NCBI RefSeq assembly: GCF_001027285.1
Contig: NZ_CP011509.1
Location: 11,928,501 to 11,992,500, forward strand
Origin: Archangium gephyra
GTDB lineage: Bacteria; Myxococcota; Myxococcia; Myxococcales; Myxococcaceae
Length of the DNA stretch: 64,000 nt
Direction of reading: 5' to 3'
Positions 37,637 through 47,135 of this stretch are shown piece by piece. The notes beneath the pieces are model-generated. The model was not told the origin of the DNA. It ran no database searches and saw only the letters and a list, made by a program, of their open reading frames with translations. Each line of letters starts with the position of its first letter. Position 1 is the first letter of the stretch. The position numbers were made by a program, and so were the translations under genes.

Positions 37637-37852
37637 GCGTTTCTCCATGTGAGGTGTTGCGAGATGAGAGCCAATGATGACTGAAACACATTCGCCCTCC
37701 AGAATCCGTTCCAATCCTTCACAGCCTCCGCCGGCGTCCCGCATTCAATGACAACCCGGGCAGGAGCAGCTTTCCCTGCAATCCATCTCATCAACCCATC
37801 GCCCAGGCGGAACCGCTAGGCTCCGGGCACCTTCTCACGCAGGGGAATCACC

Positions 37853-38554
37853 ATGGACAGCCAGCCTTCCTCAGCGCCCCAGGCAGTGCTCAACGACTAC
37901 CCGCCCTCGCCCTGGACGCTGCGCGGGCAGGCGTACATGTCCGCCTGGAGCGTGCCCGTCCACCGCTGCTCGGTGAGAGTGGATCCCGTGTTCGAGCCCG
38001 TCGTCGTCGCGGGCCGCCTGTTCGTCACCGGGGCCTTCGTGGACTACGCGCCGGGCAGCACGCTGACGTATGGCGAGCTCGCCATGGGCATCGTCGTGAA
38101 GCAGCGAGGCGCCCGGCGCTACGGCTCCGCCACGCCTCTCCTCTGGGTGGACAGCGAGCAGTCCCTGCGCGGCGGACGCGCCCTGTGGAACCTGCCCAAG
38201 GAGCTGGCCCGCTTCGAGCTCGACCGGAGCCCTCCCGGCGGCGGCTTCTCGGGCGCTGGGTGGGATGAGCGGGGGCAGCTGCTGGGGAAGGCCCGCTTCG
38301 AGCTCCTCCCCGGCCTGCCTCGCCGCGTCCGGCTGCCGTTCCTCCTGCCGGACCTCTATTCCATCCGCGGCCAGGTGTGCGAGACGAAGGACGACTTCTC
38401 CACCTCGCTCCGGCTGCTGCGGGGCGCCTGGTCCATCCCGGACAGCAGCCCCCTGGCGGCGCTCGGCCTCGCGGGACAGCAGCCCCTGCTGAGCTTCTGG
38501 ATGCGGGACTTCGCGCTGACGCTGCCAGCGGCCACACCCGTGGTGGACCGCTGA
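37853..38554 (+). CDS. Acetoacetate decarboxylase-fold protein
   Basis: 233 residues with the ADC fold: SVRVDPVFEPVVVAGRLFVT, VDYAPGSTLTYGELAMGIVV, and LWNLPKELARFELDRS, where the Lys of LPKE corresponds to the Schiff-base Lys in the GxPKK motif of clostridial acetoacetate decarboxylase. Because the Lys is kept, chemistry on a small keto acid or aldehyde is possible, but many family members are not decarboxylases. It is divergent from an SDR, which is a common pairing for small-molecule metabolism. The 216-bp upstream region shows no distinct operator that I can support. Confidence 0.8.
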   Translation: MDSQPSSAPQAVLNDYPPSPWTLRGQAYMSAWSVPVHRCSVRVDPVFEPVVVAGRLFVTGAFVDYAPGSTLTYGELAMGIVVKQRGARRYGSATPLLWVDSEQSLRGGRALWNLPKELARFELDRSPPGGGFSGAGWDERGQLLGKARFELLPGLPRRVRLPFLLPDLYSIRGQVCETKDDFSTSLRLLRGAWSIPDSSPLAALGLAGQQPLLSFWMRDFALTLPAATPVVDR

Positions 38555-38563
38555 CGGAGCGCG

Positions 38564-39331
38564 TTAGCGGGAGCCGCCCGCACCGTCCGAGGCACGCGCC
38601 TCGGGCCGCTGCTCGCGCTGACGGGCGGACTCGGAAGCCGTGCGCGAGACCTTCTCCAGGATGGAGCGGGCCCCGGACGGGATGCCACCGGCGGCCTGCT
38701 CGCCCTCACGCATCACGTCCGTGGCGGGCGCGAGCGGCTCGTTGCCACGCGGATCGTTGGCGGCCATCACCGGCATGTCCTGGTTCTTGCCACACGCGGG
38801 CGCGGCGATGAGCGTGTCGCGCACCGGATCTCCATAACCGGCGATGAGGGCGGGAACGGAGGGGTTGTTCCACCCGGAGCCCACGGCGCGGGCCACCTTG
38901 AAGTGCAGGTGGGGGCCGCAGGACCAGCCCGTGTTGCCCGAGTAACCGAGGAGCTGACCCTTGCGCACCTGCTCGCCGGGCTTCACCACCACGGCGCTGA
39001 AGTGCAGGTACTGCGTCTCCACGCCACCCGAGTGGGCGACGACGACGTAGTTGGCGTACTGCGCCATCTTCGGGTCACACGCACCCTGGGTGCTGTCGCC
39101 ACGCGCCATGCGCACCGTGCCGTCCTCGGCGGCCACCACGGGCGTGCCCACGGGCATGCGGAAGTCCCAGGCATAGGTGTCGTTCTGCAGGTGGCTGCCC
39201 GTGTCGTGCCCCTGGCTCACCGGAAACACACGGCCGCAAGCGAAGGGAACGCCAATCTCGGGGGCCACGGTGTTGCGAGCGGGGGGAACTGCCGGAGCGG
39301 AAGCGAGAAGGAAGATCGTGGGCAGGATCAT
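38564..39331 (-). CDS. Secreted M23-family (LytM) peptidase
   Basis: 255 residues with a short signal peptide (MILPTIFLLASAPAVPPA). The peptidase domain (about 40-165) has zinc ligands in SHLQNDTYAWDF (HxxxD), QYLHFSAVVV and GPHLHFKVA (HxH), with the GQLLGYSGNTGWS turn. It would cut cross-links or bridges in peptidoglycan. The C-terminal 75 residues are charged and disordered (REGEQAAGGIPSGARS and an Arg/Ala/Glu end). All metal ligands of the class are present, so activity is likely. Confidence 0.9.
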   Translation of the reverse strand: MILPTIFLLASAPAVPPARNTVAPEIGVPFACGRVFPVSQGHDTGSHLQNDTYAWDFRMPVGTPVVAAEDGTVRMARGDSTQGACDPKMAQYANYVVVAHSGGVETQYLHFSAVVVKPGEQVRKGQLLGYSGNTGWSCGPHLHFKVARAVGSGWNNPSVPALIAGYGDPVRDTLIAAPACGKNQDMPVMAANDPRGNEPLAPATDVMREGEQAAGGIPSGARSILEKVSRTASESARQREQRPEARASDGAGGSR

Positions 39332-39480
39332 GGGTAGGCCGCGCGGAAACGGCGGAAGACCCTTGTACTATTCCAAATCATTTCCAGCCCCGCTGCTCGC
39401 CCGCTGGTCCCGGGAACAAGCCAGCAGGCAAGCGTGTTCGCGTCCCGCCCGGGCCCCCCGGGCGCAGGGGGAGCAACGAC

Positions 39481-40938
39481 ATGCGGCGAGAGACACGGCG
39501 GCCCCGAGGCATGGCCCTCGGCCTGGCGCTCTGGATGACGGGGTGCGGCATGGCCCACCCGTCCGTGAAGGCGGAGGCACCGGCGAAGGACACGGTGGCC
39601 TTCGTGGACGTGAACGTGGTGCCCATGGACTCCGAGCGCCTGCTCGCCCACCAGACGGTGGTGGTGCGAGGGGAGCGGATTGTCGCGCTGGGCCCGGTGG
39701 ACGCCACGCCGGTGCCCGTGGGCGCGGCGCGGGTGGAGGGCCGGGGCCGCTACCTCATGCCGGGGCTCGCCGACATGCACCTTCACCTGGTGCCGGGCAC
39801 GGGCCAGCCGGAGGACCCCGCCGGACAGGTGCTCGCCCTGCTGCTGGCCAATGGCGTCACCTCGGCGCGGGCGCTGGGCGGACCCAAGGACACCTCGCGG
39901 CTGGTGAGGGACCGGGTGGCGCGGGGCGAGGTGCTCGGCCCCACGCTGCGCGTCGCGGCGCCGTCGCTGCACGGCAAGTCCGTGCAGGGCCCCGAGCAGG
40001 CGCGCCAGCGGGTGCGCGAGTACAAGGCGGCGGGCTACGACTTGCTGAAGACGCACGGCTCACTCGGCCGCGAGACGTACGACGCGATGATGAGCGAGGC
40101 ACGCGCGCAGGGGCTCGCGGTGAGTGGCCACGTGACGCCGGACGTGGGCCTTTTCCACGCGCTGGAGTCGGGGCAGCAGATAGAGCACCTGGATGGGTAC
40201 CTGAACGAGCTGCTGCCGGAGAACGACAGCGCGCGCCAGGAGGTGGGCCAGGTGGAGGTGGGCGAGCCGCTGGAGCGGATGGAGCCGGCGCGCATCCCCG
40301 CGCTGGCGGAGGCCACGAGGAAGGCGGGCGTGTGGAGCTCGCCCACGCTGGCGCTCTTCGAGACGGTGACGAGCCCCGAGGGAGTGGAGTCCCTGCGCAC
40401 ACGTCCGGAGCTGCGCTACGCGAAGCAGGCGTCCGTGGAGGCGTGGACGCAGATGCTGGCCAATGACTCGCAGATGACCAGCGCCCCGGCCGGGCGCAAA
40501 CACAGGTTCGCCGAGCTGCGGCGGCAGGTGACGCGGGGGCTGTACACGGCGGGGGCGAAGCTGCTGGTGGGCTCGGACTCGCCGCAGCTCTTCATGGTGG
40601 CGGGCTTCGCGGTGCACCGGGAGATGGAGGCGCTGGCGGCGGCGGGGATTCCGCCCTACGGCGTGCTGGAGGCGGCCACGCGCAACGCGGCGGAGTACCT
40701 GGGCGAGGCGGGCACCTGGGGCACAGTGGCCGAGGGCCGGCGCGCGGACCTGCTGCTGCTGGAGGCCAACCCCCTCGAGGACGTGAAGCACACGCGGGAC
40801 ATCGCCGGGGTGATGGTGCGCGGACAGTGGCTGCCGAGGAGCGAGCTGGACGCGATGCTGGAGCGCACGGCGGTGGTGGCCAACGCACCGCCCCGGGTGA
40901 ACAAGGGCGTGGCCACCGCGACGTCCGCGGCGCCATGA
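39481..40938 (+). CDS. Amidohydrolase-family lipoprotein
   Basis: 485 residues with a lipoprotein-type signal (GMALGLALWMTGCGM). The amidohydrolase barrel has metal ligands in MPGLADMHLHL (HxH), the bridging Lys in DLLKTHGSL, His in VSGHV and QQIEHLDGY, and the Asp in LLVGSDSPQ, followed by the IPPYGVLEAATRNAAEYLG and GTVAEGRRADLLLLEANPLE blocks of the imidazolonepropionase/prolidase-like branch. It probably hydrolyses a cyclic amide or dipeptide outside the cytoplasm. Substrate unknown. A TfoX-like gene follows after 23 bp. Confidence 0.88.
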   Translation: MRRETRRPRGMALGLALWMTGCGMAHPSVKAEAPAKDTVAFVDVNVVPMDSERLLAHQTVVVRGERIVALGPVDATPVPVGAARVEGRGRYLMPGLADMHLHLVPGTGQPEDPAGQVLALLLANGVTSARALGGPKDTSRLVRDRVARGEVLGPTLRVAAPSLHGKSVQGPEQARQRVREYKAAGYDLLKTHGSLGRETYDAMMSEARAQGLAVSGHVTPDVGLFHALESGQQIEHLDGYLNELLPENDSARQEVGQVEVGEPLERMEPARIPALAEATRKAGVWSSPTLALFETVTSPEGVESLRTRPELRYAKQASVEAWTQMLANDSQMTSAPAGRKHRFAELRRQVTRGLYTAGAKLLVGSDSPQLFMVAGFAVHREMEALAAAGIPPYGVLEAATRNAAEYLGEAGTWGTVAEGRRADLLLLEANPLEDVKHTRDIAGVMVRGQWLPRSELDAMLERTAVVANAPPRVNKGVATATSAAP

Positions 40939-40961
40939 TGGGGTGAAACGGAGGACACCGC

Positions 40962-41399
40962 ATGGCGCGCATGGACAGCTACGTGGAGTACACGCTGGAG
41001 CTGCTGGAGCCCCTGGGCCCCGTGCAGGCGCGCCGCATGTTCGGTGGGTGGGGCCTGCACCACGCAGGGAGGATGATGGGCCTCATCATCGAGGACCGGC
41101 TCTACCTGAAGACGGACGACACCTCGCGCCCCACCTTCGAGGCCGCGGGAGGCGAGCCCTTCGTCTACGACGCGGCCAAGGGCCGCAAGGTCACCACGTC
41201 CTACTGGACGCCTCCGTCAGACGTGAGCGACGACGCGCACGCGCTGCTGCCCTGGGCCCGCCGCGCGGTGGAGGCCTCGTTGCGCGCCGCGCAGAAGCAG
41301 AAGAAACCAGCCGCGAAGAAGAAGCCCGCTCCGGCGAAAGCGAAGACGGCCACGCCCAAGAAGAAGCCCGCGGCGAAGAAGTCCTCGCGACGCGCGTGA
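40962..41399 (+). CDS. TfoX N-terminal domain protein with histone-H1-like basic tail
   Basis: 145 residues. Residues 1-105 form a TfoX/Sxy N-terminal domain (YVEYTLELLEPLGPVQARRM, FGGWGLHHAGRMMGLIIEDR, LYLKTDDTSRPTFEA). The last 40 residues switch to a Lys/Ala/Pro repeat (KKPAAKKKPAPAKAK, KKKPAAKKSSRR) like the tails of histone H1 and of myxobacterial and AlgP-type DNA-binding proteins. TfoX helps competence regulation in gamma-proteobacteria; the single N-terminal domain has no agreed role. The basic tail suggests binding to DNA or RNA. Confidence 0.85.
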   Translation: MARMDSYVEYTLELLEPLGPVQARRMFGGWGLHHAGRMMGLIIEDRLYLKTDDTSRPTFEAAGGEPFVYDAAKGRKVTTSYWTPPSDVSDDAHALLPWARRAVEASLRAAQKQKKPAAKKKPAPAKAKTATPKKKPAAKKSSRRA

Positions 41400-41541
41400 A
41401 GAGAGCTGCCCGCCTCCACCACGGGCAGTGAAGCTGTCCGGAAATGGGATGGCGTCCCAGGAGCGCACACGACGCGCGGAGACGAGCGGACGGCCGCGCC
41501 GCGTGGCAGGCTACGGGCCCTCAACCAACCCGAGGGACTCG

Positions 41542-43722
41542 ATGCAACAACGCCTCAAGCCGGCCATCGCCGCGCTGTCGCTGATGCTTCCGCTCACGTC
41601 GCTGGCCGGTGCCAAGGGGGCCGTGCCTCCGGCGCCCGTCGCCGCCAAGAAGGCCGTGGCGGACACCTACCACGGCACGAAGGTGGACGACCCGTACCAG
41701 TGGATGGAGAAGAGCGACGACGCCGAGGTCCGCAAGTGGGTGGAAGGACAGACGGCGCACATGCGCGCGGTGCTGGACAAGCTGCCCTCGCGCGACGCCA
41801 TCCGCGCGCGCATCACCACGCTGCTCTCCCACAAGTCCGCCGCGCACTTCGCGATGGTGCAGCGCGGTGGCGTGATGTTCGCCATGAAGTTCCAGCCGCC
41901 CCGGCAGCAGTCCATGCTGGTGGTGCTGCCCTCGGTGGACGACACCTCCAGCGCCCGCGTGCTGGTGGACCCGATGGAGCTGGATCCGAGCGGCCACACC
42001 ACCATCGACTTCTTCGTGCCCTCGCAGGACGGGAAGAAGGTGGCCGTGTCGATGTCGAAGGACGGCACGGAGAGTGGTGACGTCACCGTGTACGACGTGG
42101 CCACCGGCAAGGCGCTGCCCGGCGAGGTGGTGCCGCGGGTGAATGGCGGCACGGCGGGCGGCGGCCTCACGTGGAACGGGGACGGCACGGGCTTCTTCTA
42201 CACGCGCTACCCGCGCGGCGAGGAGCGTCCGGCCGTGGACCGGGACTTCTTCCTGCAGGTGTACTTCCACAAGCTCGGCACGCCCACGGACCAGGACACC
42301 TACGAGCTGGGCAAGGACGCCCCGCGCATCGCCAACTACCAGCTCGAGACGTCCGAGGATGGCAAGCACGTGCTGGCCGTGCTGGGCAACGGCGACGGAG
42401 GCGAGTACGCGCTCTACCTGCGCGGGCCGCAGGGCACCTGGACGCAGCTGTCGACGTTCGAGGACAAGCTCACCGACGCGACGTTCGGCAAGGACGTGCT
42501 CTACGTGCTGTCGCGCAAGGACGCGCCGCGCGGCAAGCTGCTGAGGATTCCGCTCGCCACGCCCGCGCAGGACAAGGCCACGGTCCTCATCCCCGAGGGC
42601 GAGGCCTCCCTCGTGGGTGTCCGCCCCACGGCCACCCGGCTCTACGTGGTGGAGCAGCTCGGCGGCCCCACGCGGATGCGCATGCTGGACCTGGACGGCA
42701 AGGAGCTGGGCGTGGTGCCCACCCCGCCCGTGTCCTCCGTGGGAGGCACGGTGTACCTGGGCGGGGATGATGTGCTGTTCGGCACCAGCAGCTACACCGA
42801 GCCGTCCGCCGTGTACCGCTACACGGCGAAGGACGGGAAGCTGGCGAAGACGGCGCTGGGCCGCACCTCGCCCGTGGACACCCGCAACGTGGTGGTGGAC
42901 CGGGTGATGTGCACCTCGAAGGACGGCACCCAGGTGCCGCTCAACATCCTGCACGCCCGCGGCACGAAGCAGAACGGCAACAACCCCACGCTGCTCACCG
43001 GATACGGCGGCTTCAACGTCTCCCTGTCGCCGGGCTTCAGCCCGATGAACTTCGCCTTCATCGAGCAGGGCGGCGTGGTGGCCATCGCCAACCTGCGCGG
43101 CGGCGCGGAGTTCGGCGAGGAGTGGCACGCCAACGGCTCGCTGACGAAGAAGCAGAACGTCTTCGACGACTTCTACGCCTGCGCGAAGCTGCTGGTGGAG
43201 CAGAAGTGGACGAAGCCCGAGCGCCTGGCCATCCAGGGCGGCAGCAACGGTGGCCTGCTGATGGGCGCGGCGCTCACGCAGCATCCGGAGATGTACCGCA
43301 CGGTGCTCGCGCACGTGGGCATCTACGACATGCTGCGCGTGGAGCTCACGCCCAACGGCCAGTTCAACATCCCCGAGTACGGCACGGTGAAGAACCCCGA
43401 GCAGTTCCAGGCGATGTATGGCTACTCGCCGTACCACCACGTGAAGGACGGGGTGAAGTACCCCTCGGTGCTCTTCACCTCGGGAGAGAATGATCCGCGC
43501 GTGGATCCCTTCCACTCGAGGAAGATGGTGGCGCGGATGCAGGCGGCCACGGGCTCGAAGCGGCCGGTGCTGCTGCGCACCAACAACATGGGCCACGGCA
43601 TGGGCACGCCGCTGGGCGAGAAGATCGAGGAGTTGGTGGACGTCTACTCCTTCGTCTTCAACGAGCTGGGCATGAAGTACAAGCCGGTGGACGGCAAGCT
43701 GCCCGCCCCGGCCGCGAAGTAG
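41542..43722 (+). CDS. Secreted prolyl oligopeptidase-family serine peptidase (S9)
   Basis: The ATG at 41542 follows GAGGGA and gives 726 residues with a signal peptide (IAALSLMLPLTSLAGA). The N-terminal seven-bladed propeller (about 75-430) follows the opening block DTYHGTKVDDPYQWME, and the alpha/beta hydrolase domain holds the triad Ser568 (QGGSNGGLL), Asp651 (ENDPRVDP) and His685 (NMGHGMG). It cleaves short peptides after proline in the periplasm or outside the cell, as expected for a peptide-feeding predator. All catalytic residues are intact. Confidence 0.93.
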   Translation: MQQRLKPAIAALSLMLPLTSLAGAKGAVPPAPVAAKKAVADTYHGTKVDDPYQWMEKSDDAEVRKWVEGQTAHMRAVLDKLPSRDAIRARITTLLSHKSAAHFAMVQRGGVMFAMKFQPPRQQSMLVVLPSVDDTSSARVLVDPMELDPSGHTTIDFFVPSQDGKKVAVSMSKDGTESGDVTVYDVATGKALPGEVVPRVNGGTAGGGLTWNGDGTGFFYTRYPRGEERPAVDRDFFLQVYFHKLGTPTDQDTYELGKDAPRIANYQLETSEDGKHVLAVLGNGDGGEYALYLRGPQGTWTQLSTFEDKLTDATFGKDVLYVLSRKDAPRGKLLRIPLATPAQDKATVLIPEGEASLVGVRPTATRLYVVEQLGGPTRMRMLDLDGKELGVVPTPPVSSVGGTVYLGGDDVLFGTSSYTEPSAVYRYTAKDGKLAKTALGRTSPVDTRNVVVDRVMCTSKDGTQVPLNILHARGTKQNGNNPTLLTGYGGFNVSLSPGFSPMNFAFIEQGGVVAIANLRGGAEFGEEWHANGSLTKKQNVFDDFYACAKLLVEQKWTKPERLAIQGGSNGGLLMGAALTQHPEMYRTVLAHVGIYDMLRVELTPNGQFNIPEYGTVKNPEQFQAMYGYSPYHHVKDGVKYPSVLFTSGENDPRVDPFHSRKMVARMQAATGSKRPVLLRTNNMGHGMGTPLGEKIEELVDVYSFVFNELGMKYKPVDGKLPAPAAK

Positions 43723-43747
43723 CCCCGAGCCCAGGGCCCTCCAGGGT

Positions 43748-45001
43748 TCACCTCCGCGGCGGCGTGGACGGTGGACCCTGGACGGAGCGAGCGGACCAGG
43801 AGCCGAACCAACGCCCGCCCTGAGCGTCCACTGCGCTGACCACTCCGCGCAGTTCCCCCTCCACGAGCACCGCGCGCAGTTGCAGCGGGGCCTCGAGGAG
43901 GGTGGCGTCCTGGAAGGAGAACGACAGCACCTCGCCTTCGAGGCGCGGTGCCACGTCGGCCTCGAGGGACGCGCCTTGGGGAAACAGGATGCGCCCCCTG
44001 CCAGCGAGCGGAGCCCCCCGGGTGTCCAACGAGAGCTGGAAGGGCACGGGAGCCATGCCCCGCTCCTCGGGGTAGAGCGCGAGCGTCCCCTGCCATTCAC
44101 CGGCCACCTGCCCGGCCTCCAGAGGAACGCCGCGCGGAAGGCGGGGGAGCACCGGGGCGGGAGGAGCGGCAACGTCCGTCTCGGGAAGCCCGGTGGCGAG
44201 TCTCACCTCGGAGCCCACCTGCTGGAGGTAGCGCGCGGTGTCCTCCGGGAGCGCCACCAGCGTCTCGGTGCGCGAGGTGTCGAAGGCCGTGTCCATCCAG
44301 GGCGCTCCGGTGAGGGAGCTCGGCGCGCCCAGACAGGTCTGGTGGAAGAGCGAGGTGAAGAGCACACACGCCGCCAGGTACGTGCCCGCGGGACCCGGAT
44401 GGCGGCCGTCCTCGACATACAGCTCCAGCTCGGGCCGCTCCCGCCGCACCCGCTGCCAGGCCAGACCCACCGGGGAGAGCACGCCCTGCTGCTCGCGCGC
44501 GAGGCTCGCATAGGCGTGTGTGAGCACCTGCTGGGCGGGCAGGTCCGCCTTGCGCGACCACGTCATGTAGAAGACCGGCCGCGCTCCGGCGGTCTTCACC
44601 TCCTGGGCGAAGAGGCGGCCGTAGGGGAAGAAGATCTCCGCGGGGTCGTTCATGTACGCCACGCCGTTGATGCGCAGGCCGCCCAGCATGCTCTGCTCCT
44701 GCAGCACGACGTAGTTCCAGGAGCCGTCGTGGATGAGCGTCCTCGCCTGGCCCTGCTTCCAGAGGGACTCGAGCGTCGCGCCGCCCATGAGCACCGAGCC
44801 GGTCTCCAGGCGTTTCCCTGGAGCCAACGCCTGGGCGAAGCCCTCGAGCATCGCCGGAAGGTTGTTGTAGTAGGTGTAGCTGTTGCCGATGAAGAGCACG
44901 CGCACGGGGCGGCTCGAGTCAGGGCTGGGGGACGGAGACGGGGTGCCCGCACAGGAGACGCACCCCAGCAGGACGAAGAGCCAGTGGACCGGACGGAACA
45001 T
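43748..45001 (-). CDS. SGNH/GDSL-like hydrolase lipoprotein
   Basis: 417 residues with lipoprotein signal (LFVLLGCVSCAG). The SGNH-like domain (about 30-265) has block I VLFIGNSYTYYNN with the Ser, Gly in MGGATLES, NYVVLQEQS in place of the usual GxND block, and DGRHPGPAGTYLAA with the Asp/His pair. It is thus likely an esterase or acyl-hydrolase acting outside. The C-terminal 150 residues form a beta-rich part without known motifs (GEWQGTLALYPEERG, LSFSFQDATLLEAPL). Divergent from the toxin-candidate lipoprotein at 45110. Confidence 0.85.
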   Translation of the reverse strand: MFRPVHWLFVLLGCVSCAGTPSPSPSPDSSRPVRVLFIGNSYTYYNNLPAMLEGFAQALAPGKRLETGSVLMGGATLESLWKQGQARTLIHDGSWNYVVLQEQSMLGGLRINGVAYMNDPAEIFFPYGRLFAQEVKTAGARPVFYMTWSRKADLPAQQVLTHAYASLAREQQGVLSPVGLAWQRVRRERPELELYVEDGRHPGPAGTYLAACVLFTSLFHQTCLGAPSSLTGAPWMDTAFDTSRTETLVALPEDTARYLQQVGSEVRLATGLPETDVAAPPAPVLPRLPRGVPLEAGQVAGEWQGTLALYPEERGMAPVPFQLSLDTRGAPLAGRGRILFPQGASLEADVAPRLEGEVLSFSFQDATLLEAPLQLRAVLVEGELRGVVSAVDAQGGRWFGSWSARSVQGPPSTPPRR

Positions 45002-45109
45002 GGGCGGCGATTCTAGTGGAGGGGCCCGCCCCCACCATCACTGGCGTGCGCATGGCCATCTACCTCTCACGTCCTTCTGGATTCCACGCGAGTCCTCCAC
45101 CGTGGCGTC

Positions 45110-46381
45110 ATGCGACCAAAGTTGCGGGAGCTCCACGGATTGAGCCGGCTTGCGCTCCTGTTGCTTCTCACGGGATGCGCAGCGAGCCCCTCGTTGGGGA
45201 AGCCCCGATGGTATGGGCAGACACGTTCTGTCACGGCCCAGGACGTCACTGATACGGCGAGTGCCTGGCGTCAGACTGTTGATGTCGACTTCGAGGTACC
45301 CACGCCGCAGCGGGCAGAGGCGTTGCGCCAGAGCGGCGTCCAGCTACCCCAAGTCTCCTCGGAGATAGCCGAGCCACGAACACATCGGGATTTCGTCGAC
45401 CTGCGTGTGACCGCCGTGGGCTTTGGCATCACCGAGGGAGGCTATCTTCTCTACTGCGAAGGGGTGCCACTGCCGGTGCTCGTTCCCGAGTCGCATGTCG
45501 ACCTCGGACTCACGAGCGCGGTGCCACGGAATGCGTCCATCTACCCGGATCGGGACACGGCCCTCGCGGACATGGCGGAGGCTGCCCACGACTCAGGACG
45601 CGCGACGTATGCCTATTACCGTGCAGCGGGGGGCGCGCTCATCGTGCCCACCCTCTTCTCCCCGGCCACTACACCGCGCATTGCCCGGACGATGCTCGAG
45701 GTGCGGAAGCACCTGACGGAGACACTCCAGCGCGAGCTGAAGGTTCTGTTGCTGAGCCTGACGGGGACCAAGGTCCTGCAGGGGGTCTTCTCGCGAGTGG
45801 TGCGGGTGAGCGCGGAGCCAGGGTTCCGTCCACCGGCCCGCAGGGAGGGACTCGGAGGCGAGGCTCCGGCGGCGCGACAGCCAGTGACGCGAAACACGGG
45901 ACCCGAGCCTGAACCCGCTCCCGCGCCAGCAACGATCGCTCCATCAGCGCCAGTTCCCGCCCCCACTTCACCCGCTCCATCACCGGCACTGGTCCAGGCG
46001 CTCGCAGGCAACAATTCGACCCGGCCAATCGCTCCTGGCTCTCGCTTGCCACAGGATGTCGCGGTCAGCCCGGAGGTGCCCAAGGTACGTCAGATGAAAC
46101 GGCCTATCAGCTCCAGCCCCAGCCAGAACGAACAGCTCCAAGCGGACATCGAATACCTGCGGGAGCTGGGCGCCAGAAACATCCGGGTGAACCAGCAGCA
46201 GGTCACAGTTCGCAACCTCCAACGCGTGGGAACCAATCGACCGGACCTGCAGTTCGACTATAAAGGCCGCCGCTACCATGTGGAGTACGACACGCCCACG
46301 TCGGGCCGTGGCCCTGGCCACCAGTCGCGCATCACGTCCAACGATCCGAATGCGGAGACCATCCTCCTCATTGTGCCCTGA
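45110..46381 (+). CDS. Lipoprotein with restriction-endonuclease-fold-like C-terminus, candidate SitA-like toxin
   Basis: 423 residues with lipoprotein signal (LSRLALLLLLTGC). An N-terminal domain (35-235) is followed by a Pro/Ala-rich linker (about 240-305: EPEPAPAPATIAPSAPVPAP) and a C-terminal module (about 330-423) with ELGARNIRVNQQQVTVRN, RPDLQFDYKGRRYHVEYD, RGPGHQSRI and NDPNAETILLIV. The D-x14-ExD layout is like a PD-(D/E)xK nuclease site. Lipoprotein plus linker plus variable toxic end, with a cytosolic partner gene 15 bases on, is the build of SitA-type exchange toxins. The module is not one I can name; toxicity is inferred. Its codon use is less GC-biased than that of its neighbours. 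Confidence 0.7.
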   Translation: MRPKLRELHGLSRLALLLLLTGCAASPSLGKPRWYGQTRSVTAQDVTDTASAWRQTVDVDFEVPTPQRAEALRQSGVQLPQVSSEIAEPRTHRDFVDLRVTAVGFGITEGGYLLYCEGVPLPVLVPESHVDLGLTSAVPRNASIYPDRDTALADMAEAAHDSGRATYAYYRAAGGALIVPTLFSPATTPRIARTMLEVRKHLTETLQRELKVLLLSLTGTKVLQGVFSRVVRVSAEPGFRPPARREGLGGEAPAARQPVTRNTGPEPEPAPAPATIAPSAPVPAPTSPAPSPALVQALAGNNSTRPIAPGSRLPQDVAVSPEVPKVRQMKRPISSSPSQNEQLQADIEYLRELGARNIRVNQQQVTVRNLQRVGTNRPDLQFDYKGRRYHVEYDTPTSGRGPGHQSRITSNDPNAETILLIVP

Positions 46382-46396
46382 AGCGAGGCCCGACCG

Positions 46397-47128
46397 ATGA
46401 CCGAGAACATGAAGGGATTGCTGTTGGATGATCGCTGGGCGCCGATCACTTCGGAAATGGGGTTCCTGGAGACCGATGCGGAGCACGCCGCCCGCGCTTT
46501 CGCGGCGTGGCAGGCAAGGCTGATGGAACCCCGAGGCATCGCCGTGGAGGTGCGTCCGGTCTCGGGCTCACTGGAGCAAGTCCTCTCCTCTTTGCTGCCA
46601 ATAACCAGTCCGGAGTCGCGGCGGGACCTCTTCATTCCGACACGAAGCCCCTGGACCGCGTACGTCGAAAATGGATGGGGAGGGACCGATGCCGCGAGTT
46701 CCATGGGTTACATGGCCAAGACAGTCGGCTGCCGGGGCATGCGTGTGGTCGCCGTGCCCCACACCTACCGGAACGGACAAGGCCGCTATGGCGCCGTGAT
46801 GCTCGAGGTGTACGGCCCGCACCAGACGGATTGGCTCAACTACGTGCGCGCACTGGGCGCCTCCAATGACGGGGGCCGCTGGGTCTTCGACCAGACCGGC
46901 GAGCCCTTCCCCTTCGAGAAGCTGGAGCAGTACCAGGCGCGCCGGGTGAGGGACCGGTTCACCTTCGACATGCTCAAGGAGTACCTGCGTCACCTGGGGC
47001 TGTCCCCCTTCGAGGAGGACTTCTACCTGCCGCGGGGCGCCCCCGCGTGGCTGGTGGAGAAGTCAGGCACGTTCGTCCCGGCCCAGACGGAGTACACCCT
47101 CGCCCAGGCCCGGGAGCGCATCCTCTGA
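46397..47128 (+). CDS. Putative immunity protein for the second toxin candidate
   Basis: 243 residues without signal peptide. Visible blocks: WAPITSEMGFLETDAEHAAR, RDLFIPTRSPWTAYVENGWG, GTDAASSMGYMAKTVGCRGM, VVAVPHTYRNGQGRYGAVML and DFYLPRGAPAWLVEKSG. No catalytic motif or known domain is recognised. It starts 15 bases after the lipoprotein and is probably co-transcribed, so a SitI-like immunity role is the likely one, by position only. It ends eight bases from the convergent oxidoreductase. Confidence 0.6.
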   Translation: MTENMKGLLLDDRWAPITSEMGFLETDAEHAARAFAAWQARLMEPRGIAVEVRPVSGSLEQVLSSLLPITSPESRRDLFIPTRSPWTAYVENGWGGTDAASSMGYMAKTVGCRGMRVVAVPHTYRNGQGRYGAVMLEVYGPHQTDWLNYVRALGASNDGGRWVFDQTGEPFPFEKLEQYQARRVRDRFTFDMLKEYLRHLGLSPFEEDFYLPRGAPAWLVEKSGTFVPAQTEYTLAQARERIL

Positions 47129-47135
47129 CCCGCGC

